From: Intestinimonas massiliensis (ex Afouda et al. 2020)
GTDB taxonomy: Bacteria > Bacillota > Clostridia > Oscillospirales > Oscillospiraceae
Assembly (NCBI RefSeq): GCF_900626285.1
Contig: NZ_LR131147.1
Span: 27,749 to 91,748 of the forward strand
Length of the DNA: 64,000 bases
Direction: 5' to 3'
The first letter of the stretch is position 1, and every line of letters begins with the position of its first letter. The notes below the pieces were generated by a model, which worked only from the letters and a program-made list of their open reading frames with translations, had not been told where the DNA came from and did not search any database. Position numbers and translations under genes: made by a program. This document shows, in pieces, positions 57,819 through 64,000 of the stretch.

Positions 57819-59066
57819 TCAGCCGTCCAGATCGGTGGTCAGAATCTTTTTCAGCTTGGCAAAGCGGGGAAGAGAGGCGTTCTTGGGCGCCTCCGGCTCA
57901 CCCTGGATGAGAGGAAGCACATAGTCGATAAAGGGCTGCTCCACACCGTTTCCGGCGGCGTTGATCCACTCACGGGGCACCTTTTTTTCATAGTTGGCCA
58001 CAATATCCAGAGGCTGCAGTACGGTTTCGCAGTGATAGCCATTGTCTCGGGTGCACCGGAAGGCTACCATCTTATCGGTAACGCCGGAGACTGCTGCCTC
58101 CACTGCGGCCTGGCCTGCCATATAGGCCTCATCAATATCGGTCTTGGAAGCCATATGAGAGCCGCAGCGCTGAAGCAAAGACAGCTCAATGCCGCGGACT
58201 TTGGCACCAGTCTCCATCTTAATGGAGTTGGCCAGCATCGTGGCCAGGCCACCCAACTGCGCATGGCCGAAGCCGTCGGTAGAGGAGACCTTAGCTTCGG
58301 AGACAAAGGAGCCGTCCGCATGGTGGATGCCCTCGGACACAGCCACCATACACTTGCCGGTATTACGGTAGATCCGGCCCACATCGTCCAGGAAGTCAGT
58401 CAGGTCAAAATCGGTTTCAGGCAGGTAGATGAGGTTGGGGCCATAACCAGCCCAGGTAGCCAGGCCGGCAGAGCCGGCCAGCCAGCCGGCATGACGGCCC
58501 ATAATCTCGATGACTACGACCATGCCGGTATCATACACATGAGCGTCACGATGGACTTCCATACAGGTGGTGGCAATGAACTTGGCGGCAGAAGCGAATC
58601 CGGGGCAGTGGTCAGTACCATTCAGATCGTTGTCAATGGTCTTGGGCACACCTATGATACGGCACTCATAGCCCACCTTCTGCATGTACTTGGAGATTTT
58701 GTTGCAGGTATCCATGGAATCATTGCCGCCGTTGTAGAAAAAGTAGCGTACATCGTACTTCTGGAAAATCTCCAGAATACGCTTGTAATCGGTGTCATCT
58801 ACATCGGGGTCGGCCAGCTTGTACCGGCAGGAACCCAGCGCGGAGGAGGGGGTATACTTCAAAAGCTCCAGCTCGGCCGCATCCTCCTCACCCATGTCAT
58901 ACAGCCTTTCCTCCAGCACACCCTTGATGCCGTGGGCCGCACCCAGGACCCGGGTGATACAATCGGTATCCAACGCTGTGCGGATCACGCCCAGCGCACT
59001 GGCATTGATGACGGCGGTGGGACCACCGGACTGACCGATGATGCAGGCACCCTTCAGTTCACTCAT
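57819..59066 (-). CDS. pfp: 6-phosphofructokinase, pyrophosphate-type by motif
   Basis: Phosphorylates fructose-6-phosphate. The 415-aa protein has IIGQSGGPTAVINASALG, the donor-site GGNDSMDT (Asp where ATP enzymes have Gly), VPKTIDNDLNGTDHCPGFASA and EIMGRHAGWLAGS. The Asp in GGNDS and the Lys in PKTIDND are the usual marks of PPi dependence, so reversible PPi-driven glycolysis is likely; biochemical proof would be needed. ATG 59066 follows GGAGG, with an earlier in-frame ATG rejected. It is divergent from fba. Confidence 0.9.
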   Translation of the reverse strand: MSELKGACIIGQSGGPTAVINASALGVIRTALDTDCITRVLGAAHGIKGVLEERLYDMGEEDAAELELLKYTPSSALGSCRYKLADPDVDDTDYKRILEIFQKYDVRYFFYNGGNDSMDTCNKISKYMQKVGYECRIIGVPKTIDNDLNGTDHCPGFASAAKFIATTCMEVHRDAHVYDTGMVVVIEIMGRHAGWLAGSAGLATWAGYGPNLIYLPETDFDLTDFLDDVGRIYRNTGKCMVAVSEGIHHADGSFVSEAKVSSTDGFGHAQLGGLATMLANSIKMETGAKVRGIELSLLQRCGSHMASKTDIDEAYMAGQAAVEAAVSGVTDKMVAFRCTRDNGYHCETVLQPLDIVANYEKKVPREWINAAGNGVEQPFIDYVLPLIQGEPEAPKNASLPRFAKLKKILTTDLDG

Positions 59067-59118
59067 GTAGTTGCCTCCTGATAACTCAAATTCGAAAAAC
59101 CTGGGTTTTTTCGGAAAT

Positions 59119-59147
59119 ATCATACCACGTCCTCTTGAAATTATCAA
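59119..59147 (-). promoter_or_regulatory. Promoter of pfp
   Basis: On the minus strand TTGATA (59142-59147) and TATGAT (59119-59124) are 17 bp apart. Confidence 0.75.
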
Positions 59148-59163
59148 TGAGAACTGCTAAAAT
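59135..59163 (+). promoter_or_regulatory. Promoter of fba, interleaved with the pfp promoter
   Basis: TTGAAA (59135-59140) and TAAAAT (59158-59163) are 17 bp apart. It shares DNA with the divergent pfp promoter, so the two polymerases should compete. Confidence 0.7.
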
Positions 59164-59194
59164 CATGATTGATTAAGAAAAGGAGATGAGCCTT

Positions 59195-60160
59195 ATGCCA
59201 CTGGTTACCACTAAGGAAATGTTTGAGAAGGCCTATAATGGCGGCTATGCCATCGGCGCTTTCAACGTCAACAATATGGAGATCGTGCAGGGCATCACCG
59301 AAGCCGCAAAAGAGGTTAACGCTCCCCTGATCCTTCAGGTGTCCAAGGGCGCCCGTGCCTACGCCAACCACACTTATCTGATCAAGCTGGTGGAGGCCGC
59401 TATCATCGAGACTGGCCTGCCCATCTGCCTGCATCTGGACCACGGCGACAGCTTTGAGCTGTGCAAGAGCTGCATCGACGGCGGCTTCACCTCCGTTATG
59501 ATCGACGCCAGCTCCAAACCCTTTGCGGAAAACATTGCGCTCACCAAGCAGGTTGTGGAGTACGCCCACGACCACGGCGTGGTGGTTGAGGCTGAGCTGG
59601 GTGCTCTGGCCGGTGTAGAGGACGAGGTCAACGTGTCCGCCGCCGATTCCCACTACACCCGTCCCGAGGAGGTCGAGGAGTTCGTCAGCAAGACCAACTG
59701 TGATTCCCTGGCTATCGCTATCGGTACCAGCCACGGTGCCTATAAGTTCACCGCCGCTCAGTGCACCCGCAATGAGAAGGGCGAGCTTGTTCCCCCTCCG
59801 CTGCGCTTCGATATCCTGGATGAAGTCGTGAAGCGTCTGCCCGGGTTCCCCATTGTGCTCCACGGCTCTTCTTCTGTGCCTCAGGAGTATGTGAAGATGA
59901 TCAACGAGAACGGCGGCAAGATGCCGGATGCCGTCGGCATTCCCGAGGAGCAGCTCCGCCAGGCTGCCCGCGGCGCTGTCTGCAAGATCAACATTGATTC
60001 CGACCTGCGTCTGGCTATGACCGGCACCATCCGTAAGTTCTTCAATGAGCATCCCGATAAGTTCGACCCCCGCGAGTATCTGAAGCCCGCCCGGGCCAAC
60101 ATCAAGGAGCTGGTCAAGCACAAGCTGATCCATGTGCTGGGCTGTGATGGTAAGGCATAA
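59195..60160 (+). CDS. fba: Class II fructose-1,6-bisphosphate aldolase
   Basis: The 321-aa zinc aldolase cleaves fructose bisphosphate, the next step after PFK. It has AIGAFNVNNMEIVQGI, the zinc-ligand LHLDHGDSFELCKSCI, VEAELGALAGVEDEV, IGTSHGAYK and VLHGSSSVPQEYV. ATG 59195 follows AAGGAGATG. Codons are strongly biased, as in a highly expressed gene. Confidence 0.96.
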   Translation: MPLVTTKEMFEKAYNGGYAIGAFNVNNMEIVQGITEAAKEVNAPLILQVSKGARAYANHTYLIKLVEAAIIETGLPICLHLDHGDSFELCKSCIDGGFTSVMIDASSKPFAENIALTKQVVEYAHDHGVVVEAELGALAGVEDEVNVSAADSHYTRPEEVEEFVSKTNCDSLAIAIGTSHGAYKFTAAQCTRNEKGELVPPPLRFDILDEVVKRLPGFPIVLHGSSSVPQEYVKMINENGGKMPDAVGIPEEQLRQAARGAVCKINIDSDLRLAMTGTIRKFFNEHPDKFDPREYLKPARANIKELVKHKLIHVLGCDGKA

Positions 60161-60171
60161 AAACAAATTAT

Positions 60172-60203
60172 AAAAAAGGAGAGGGGAGACCCTCTCCTTT
60201 TTT
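60172..60203 (+). terminator. Terminator of fba
   Basis: A perfect 14-bp stem AAAAAAGGAGAGGG/CCCTCTCCTTTTTT has a 4-base loop. Confidence 0.93.
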
Positions 60204-60254
60204 GTTTCCCACGCTTCCTCTTCTGCATAGGATAGCAGGAAAGGGGGGGAGTGT

Positions 60255-60782
60255 ATGCTGGAACGGATCGCCTATAACCGTCGTGCAGCAGTGGCTTATG
60301 CCCACCGCTGGGCCTTTCAGCGCAACCCAATCTATTATGACTATGAGGAGATCGGCGGCGACTGTACCAATTTTGCGTCCCAATGTCTCTACGCCGGCGC
60401 AGGCGTCATGGATTTTACACCGGACTTTGGCTGGTATTATCTAAACGCCAACGATAAGGCGCCTGCCTGGACAGGCGTAGAATATTTCTACCGTTATCTG
60501 ATTCGCCAGACACCCACGCCTGGCCCCGCCGCCGATGCGGTGCGCTTGACGCAGATTGCCCCAGGGGATTTTATTCAGCTCAGTGCCCGGGGCGACACCT
60601 TTACCCATACCGCCATCGTGGTACAAGTCCTGGGACGCCCCAACTTCCGCAGCGTTCTGGTGGCCTCCCATTCCTATGACGTGGATTACCGGCCGCTTAA
60701 CACCTATTCCTTTCAAAAGGCCCGATTCCTCCATATCAACGGTGTCTGGCGTGAGCAAGAGGCGATCAGTCCGCTTTTTTAG
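60255..60782 (+). CDS. Amidase_6-type domain protein
   Basis: The 175-aa protein has the putative Cys-His catalytic layout GGDCTNFASQCLYAGAG and DTFTHTAIVVQV, plus ASHSYDVDYRPLNTY, matching the amidase domain (PF12671-type) of small clostridial cell-wall or spore proteins. There is no signal peptide, so it may act in the cytoplasm or mother cell. GGGGGGAG precedes the ATG. It overlaps the convergent recombinase by 17 bp. Confidence 0.8.
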   Translation: MLERIAYNRRAAVAYAHRWAFQRNPIYYDYEEIGGDCTNFASQCLYAGAGVMDFTPDFGWYYLNANDKAPAWTGVEYFYRYLIRQTPTPGPAADAVRLTQIAPGDFIQLSARGDTFTHTAIVVQVLGRPNFRSVLVASHSYDVDYRPLNTYSFQKARFLHINGVWREQEAISPLF

Positions 60783-61773
60783 ACTTTATCCTGCCCAGCG
60801 GATTGGCCTTGGCGGCGGCGCGCAGGTTCTCGTTATCTACATGGGTGTAAATCTGGGTCGTATTCAAGTGTTCGTGGCCCAGTACCTCCTGAAGGGTACG
60901 CACATCCACGCCGTTCTGGAGCATCAGTGTGGCCGCCGTGTGCCGCAGCTTATGGCTGGAATACAGGGAAGCATCCAGACCGGCCTTTTTCAGCCGCTGC
61001 TTGACCATGTAATGAACGGCATCGGTGGTCATTCTGGTGTGTTTACGGGTCAGAAAAAGCGCGTTTTTATCCGCCGCCGCACTGCGGCTGCGTTCAGCAA
61101 GCCAGTCGTCGAGCGCAGCTTTGCAGGCGTCATTGAGGAAAATCATCCGCTCTTTATTGCCTTTGCCCAAAACGCGCAGCTGCTCGTCCCGGATATCCGT
61201 TAAGTTAAGCGAAACTAACTCGGAAATCCGCAGTCCGCAGTTCAGAAAGAGGGTTAAAATGCAGTAATCTCTGGCTCTGTTTGGCTCATCCACCGATTCC
61301 AGCAGATGGATGCTTTCCTCCAGATCCAGATAGCGGGGCAGCGACTTTTTCAGCCGGGGCGCGTCCAGGTCCTGCATGGGATTTTCCGAGATCAGCTTGG
61401 CCTTATTGGTCAGGTACTTATAAAAAGAACGGATCGCCGCGATCTTACGGGCCCGGGCTGAGGGTTCCAAACCGTAGCCGGTCATGGGGCTGTTGGCATG
61501 CTTGGCCCGGTCCCGGCTGAGATAGTTCATGTAGGCGTAGACATCGCTGAGGGTTACGGAACGGACAAAATCCAGGTCCACATCATCGATCAAAATATCG
61601 TCCAGCGCAGTGTCATGCGGTACGCGGCCTTTTTCCAGCTTCAGATAGCGGAAGAAGTTGCGCAGGTCCAGATAGTATTCATCTACAGTTTTGCGGGAAT
61701 GTCCCTGTATGGTCTCATGGTACACCAAAAAGTCCCGCAGAATGGGCGGAGCGTCTTTTCGGTAGTCTGACAC
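60766..61773 (-). CDS. XerC-type tyrosine recombinase
   Basis: The 335-aa protein has an N-terminal core-binding domain (FLVYHETIQGHSRKTVDEYY) and a catalytic domain with Arg in NCGLRISELVSLNL, SSHKLRHTAATLML, LGHEHLNTTQIYTH. It probably works with XerD (17597-18475) or alone. Start: GTG 61773 follows GGAGGGAGG and gives the family's usual N-terminus Ser-Asp-Tyr-Arg-Lys; ATG 61836, also with a good ribosome-binding site, would add 21 residues across a large inverted repeat. Confidence 0.9.
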   Translation of the reverse strand: MSDYRKDAPPILRDFLVYHETIQGHSRKTVDEYYLDLRNFFRYLKLEKGRVPHDTALDDILIDDVDLDFVRSVTLSDVYAYMNYLSRDRAKHANSPMTGYGLEPSARARKIAAIRSFYKYLTNKAKLISENPMQDLDAPRLKKSLPRYLDLEESIHLLESVDEPNRARDYCILTLFLNCGLRISELVSLNLTDIRDEQLRVLGKGNKERMIFLNDACKAALDDWLAERSRSAAADKNALFLTRKHTRMTTDAVHYMVKQRLKKAGLDASLYSSHKLRHTAATLMLQNGVDVRTLQEVLGHEHLNTTQIYTHVDNENLRAAAKANPLGRIKSKKAD

Positions 61774-61790
61774 CGGTTTTGCCTCCCTCC

Positions 61791-61820
61791 AACTCAACAA
61801 AATTTTTATTTTGTTGAGTT
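61791..61820. repeat. Perfect 12-bp inverted repeat with 6-bp centre
   Basis: AACTCAACAAAA - TTTTTA - TTTTGTTGAGTT. Two 12-bp arms around a 6-bp centre is the layout of a tyrosine-recombinase core site (Xer/dif 11-6-11). It lies just before the XerC-type gene start. Confidence 0.8.
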
Positions 61821-61901
61821 CGCTCTCTAAATTCATAGCCGCCCCCTCTCGGGGTCGGCTTCTTCAAGGATCTGAACTTACGCGGGCGGCGTCGATCCGC
61901 C

Positions 61902-61930
61902 CGCCAACAAAATAGCCGTTTTGCTGAGTG
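61902..61930. repeat. Degenerate second copy of the inverted repeat
   Basis: CCAACAAAA - TAGCCG - TTTTGCTGAG shares the ACAAAA/TTTTG core arms and 6-bp centre with 61791-61820 but has a different centre. Confidence 0.55.
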
Positions 61931-62070
61931 CTTCACTGAGCCGGACGCCGGAGCGCGGAGCGTGGTGGGCAACGCTGACAGGGCGTCACGCCGGTTCACC
62001 TCCTTCTCAGCAAGATGACAAGGACAAGGTACCACAGGCGGCGGGATTTGTCAACCCGGAATTGACGGGC

Positions 62071-62598
62071 TCACCATCTGGTGACGCTCCGACCGGCTCT
62101 ACGGCTGGCCTTGGTAGTCAGGAGCCGGTCGGCCATGGCGTAGATCATGGTGGTCTCGCAGGAGCCGTGGTTGAGGGCGCGGCGGACCCGGTCCAGGTCG
62201 CCGTACCTGTGGAGCAGGTCCACGGCGTAGACCTTGCGGAAGCTGTGGGGAGCCACGTTCTGAGGCAGGCGGAAGGCCCTGGCGGCCCGCTTGACGTCGG
62301 CCCAGACGGCCTGTCTGGTGCGGTGTCTGGACGGGTTCCTGCCCGGGAAGGCCCAGACCTCCCCTGCCTGGGCGCGGATGTCGGCCAGCAGACCGGCGGG
62401 CAGGCCCACCTGTCTGCGCTTGCGGGTCTTGCGCTCGGTGATCCAGAAGCGAGGCCCAAGCTGTTGGGTGCGCAGGGCCAGCACGTCGCCGACCCGGAGG
62501 CCGGTGTGTAAACAGACCCGGCAGACCAGCCGGTTTGACGGGGTAAGGGCGGCCAGGACGTGGCCGACCTCCCTGTCCAGAAGGTATGAAGTTTTCAT
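62071..62598 (-). CDS. Short phage-type tyrosine recombinase/integrase
   Basis: The 175-aa protein is a catalytic domain only: Arg in LHTGLRVGDVLALR, box II PHSFRKVYAVDLLHRYG, second His in ALNHGSCETTMIYAMA with the tyrosine. The N-terminal arm- and core-binding domains are missing, so it is a minimal integrase or a remnant. Base composition is clearly richer in G+C than the host genes to the left. It is on the same strand as the replication initiator and directly downstream of it. Confidence 0.85.
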   Translation of the reverse strand: MKTSYLLDREVGHVLAALTPSNRLVCRVCLHTGLRVGDVLALRTQQLGPRFWITERKTRKRRQVGLPAGLLADIRAQAGEVWAFPGRNPSRHRTRQAVWADVKRAARAFRLPQNVAPHSFRKVYAVDLLHRYGDLDRVRRALNHGSCETTMIYAMADRLLTTKASRRAGRSVTRW

Positions 62599-62631
62599 GC
62601 CAACTCCTCTCTGCGGAGCAAACCGGCGGGG

Positions 62632-63588
62632 TCACTCGTCTCCACCGGTTCCCTGGAGGCCTACGGCCCCAGTGGTTTTGCTCCGGCTTAACAATCCAGA
62701 AAAAGTAAACTCGAAAGAATCAAACAAGTGTTCCAGCGAGACTTTTCCACCGCCTTCCACCGGCCTGGCCCGGAGGAGGGCGAAGGAGAGCCCGGCCTCT
62801 GGGACGTCGAAGCGGTAGACGCCTCCCTCCTGCTCCAGCTCCTCCAGGTCTCTTGGTCCCAGGTCGGTGAAAGAGACCTGGGGACGCCGGAGGGCACCGC
62901 CTGAGTAGTACCAGCGGCCGCCGGGCTTCTCGCCCTGCTTTCCGATGTACTTGCAGACGTAGCCCACAGCGGCGTGGTAGTCGCCGTAGAGTTCAATGGC
63001 GGTGGTGAAGCCCAGGGACCAGGCCGGGAGGTTGTAGACTGGGTGTCCCTCCCTGTCCCTGTGGCCGGAAAAAACGGCCTTCACTGCGTCGTTGAAGAAG
63101 CCGTGGAAGTGGATGGCCCCGTCCTTGTGCCGCTCTGGCACAAGGACGTAGGCCAGGCCGTGGCGGCGGACCTGGTTGTCCAGCCAGTTGTTGAGCCTGC
63201 GGGTGATGGCGGCCATGTCGTAGCGGTCCACCCTGGCCTGGTCCAGGGTGAGGGTGACGAACCAGCGGAAGGGGTTGGCCAGGGCCAGGTCCCTGACCTG
63301 GGCCCGGGCCCGGCGCATGGATCGGTCCAGGCTGGACCGATCCTGCTTCTCCCCGTCCTGATCCTGTCCCTGCTCCTGGGGCCGAGAGGTCCGCCTTGGG
63401 CGGGAAGGGCGCTTCCCTGCCTTCTCCCAGCCCTCCGGGTGGAAGATGGGCTTGTCGCAGGCCAGGACCTCCAGAGAGCCGTCGGGATAGGCCTTGATCC
63501 TGGCTGTGCGGCAGACGCCGCCCCTGCCGGAGCCGGACTGAGCCAGGAGCGCGGAGATGCTCATGGGGTGCTTGTCTTGGGTGGTCAT
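62632..63588 (-). CDS. Rolling-circle (HUH) replication initiator-like protein
   Basis: About 318 aa. The catalytic core has FVTLTLDQARVDRYD (motif 1), the HUH metal site in GAIHFHGFFND (motif 2, His-Phe-His), and a tyrosine motif AAVGYVCKYIGKQG (motif 3). This is the layout of Rep proteins of small rolling-circle plasmids and filamentous or micro phages. The N-terminal 100 residues are Arg/Gln/Glu-rich. ATG 63588 is one of several possible starts. Confidence 0.82.
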   Translation of the reverse strand: MTTQDKHPMSISALLAQSGSGRGGVCRTARIKAYPDGSLEVLACDKPIFHPEGWEKAGKRPSRPRRTSRPQEQGQDQDGEKQDRSSLDRSMRRARAQVRDLALANPFRWFVTLTLDQARVDRYDMAAITRRLNNWLDNQVRRHGLAYVLVPERHKDGAIHFHGFFNDAVKAVFSGHRDREGHPVYNLPAWSLGFTTAIELYGDYHAAVGYVCKYIGKQGEKPGGRWYYSGGALRRPQVSFTDLGPRDLEELEQEGGVYRFDVPEAGLSFALLRARPVEGGGKVSLEHLFDSFEFTFSGLLSRSKTTGAVGLQGTGGDE

Positions 63589-63639
63589 GGGCTGGTGCGT
63601 GACGGAATGTTGTCCCTGTATCAAGTATAGGGAGCGTGG

Positions 63640-63890
63640 GCAGTCGCGGGAGCGAAGGGCACCGGTCCGGGGCCCCGGGCCCGTCGGGCCCCCGTGATGG
63701 GGGGGGCCCTCGGGGTCCCCCCGTCCCGGTTGTCCCGCCTCCCGTGGGATCGGCGGGACTTCTTTCGGTGTGCTCGGCCCTGGGGCCCCTGCGGGGGCCG
63801 CTCCGGGCCCCTGTGCGGCCCTTCGTTGGCCCCCTCCGGGCTTCGGCCCGCCCCGGCTGTCTCCTCCCTCGCTCCTGCGCTGCCTGGATT
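63640..63890. other. Extremely G+C-rich, hairpin-rich region beside the Rep gene
   Basis: A run of GGGCCC, GGGGCCCC and CCGGGCC palindromes with little coding character. It lies directly upstream of an HUH Rep gene and could contain the replication (nicking) origin. The open frames seen here are Pro/Arg/Gly-rich and not credible as proteins. Confidence 0.5.
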
Positions 63891-63901
63891 ACCGCATCGG
63901 C

Positions 63902-64000
63902 GTGTCCGCCGCCATGACCAACCTTCTCATCTCCCGGAAATTTGACCCGGACCGGCTGTTCACCATCTATACCGGCCTGGACTTTACCCCCCGCACCCCC
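63902..64000 (+). CDS. Possible start of a gene running off the window
   Basis: From GTG 63902 or ATG 63914 the frame reads MTNLLISRKFDPDRLFTIYT and continues to the window edge with more protein-like composition than the flanking G+C-rich DNA. There is no clear ribosome-binding site, and the family cannot be named from 29 residues. Confidence 0.35.
   Translation, partial: MSAAMTNLLISRKFDPDRLFTIYTGLDFTPRTP

Larger units (their letters stand above)
61774..62070. other. Region between two tyrosine recombinases with 12-6-12 inverted repeats
   Basis: No convincing gene is seen (minus-strand open frames here are Arg/Pro-rich and lack support). It contains the two inverted repeats listed separately and marks the change from host-like sequence to a more G+C-rich stretch. 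Confidence 0.6.

Noticed and set aside
61715..62035. A 106-aa minus-strand open frame between the two tyrosine recombinases
   Set aside because: It overlaps the XerC-type gene in another frame, is Arg/Pro-rich and crosses both inverted repeats, with no conserved pattern.
63636..63945. Pro/Gly/Arg-rich open frames in the G+C-rich region
   Set aside because: High G+C lengthens random frames. Composition is not protein-like and no ribosome-binding site is seen.

Overview
The window looks like chromosome from an anaerobic, endospore-forming Clostridia, most likely Oscillospiraceae (Flavonifractor, Lawsonibacter or Oscillibacter relatives). This is inferred from gene content, not from a database match. 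The evidence is the SCIFF peptide with its radical SAM maturase, a yajC-TIGR04086 neighbourhood, sigH, spoIIM, yunB, cwlD and cotJ spore genes, a PPi-type phosphofructokinase, a 2-hydroxyacyl-CoA dehydratase/activase pair, and G+C-rich codon use with strong Shine-Dalgarno sites.

Layout. 1-7.2 kb: an AI-2E type permease, then the lysine operon asd-dapA-dapB (minus strand) behind a lysine riboswitch, then a SpoIID-like protein and queA. 7.2-9.7 kb: a glycosyltransferase and a collagen-like spore-surface protein. 9.7-12.8 kb: a redox operon (thioredoxin, thioredoxin reductase, Rrf2 regulator, CcdA-TlpA fusion) with a palindromic operator over its promoter. 12.8-16.7 kb: tgt, yajC, a TIGR04086 membrane protein, SCIFF and its maturase. 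16.9-28 kb: housekeeping genes (spoIIM, xerD, ruvCAB, glmM, sigH, trmK, nif3, yebC, RNase P RNA, murD). 29-33.4 kb: three tandem M42 peptidases and a PLP enzyme. 33.4-42.7 kb: yunB, a VanZ-like protein, ligA, a ferredoxin/NapH-like/ArsR operon, a secreted nuclease, and the dehydratase/activase pair.

The most striking feature lies at 42.7-54.3 kb. The spore-coat Mn-catalase gene cotJC (minus strand) is broken into three in-frame segments by two separate insertions. Each insertion carries its own serine recombinase at one edge and is bounded by short direct repeats: GGCGAAGC for the 5.1-kb element and GGTAC(A/T)GAGGA for the 5.8-kb element. Removing both elements at those repeats restores an uninterrupted 200-codon CotJC with all expected metal ligands. 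This is the architecture of the developmentally excised skin element of sigK, but doubled in one gene. One element carries an LRR/SLH surface protein. The other carries an alcohol dehydrogenase, a YaaA protein, an RNA methyltransferase and a UvrD-like helicase.

54.3-60.8 kb holds a cotJA/cotJB-like gene, a YhcH protein, cwlD, radA, divergent glycolytic genes pfp and fba, and an amidase-domain protein. From about 60.8 kb to the end is a tyrosine recombinase, then a visibly more G+C-rich stretch with a short integrase and an HUH replication initiator, which suggests the edge of an integrated rolling-circle plasmid or phage.
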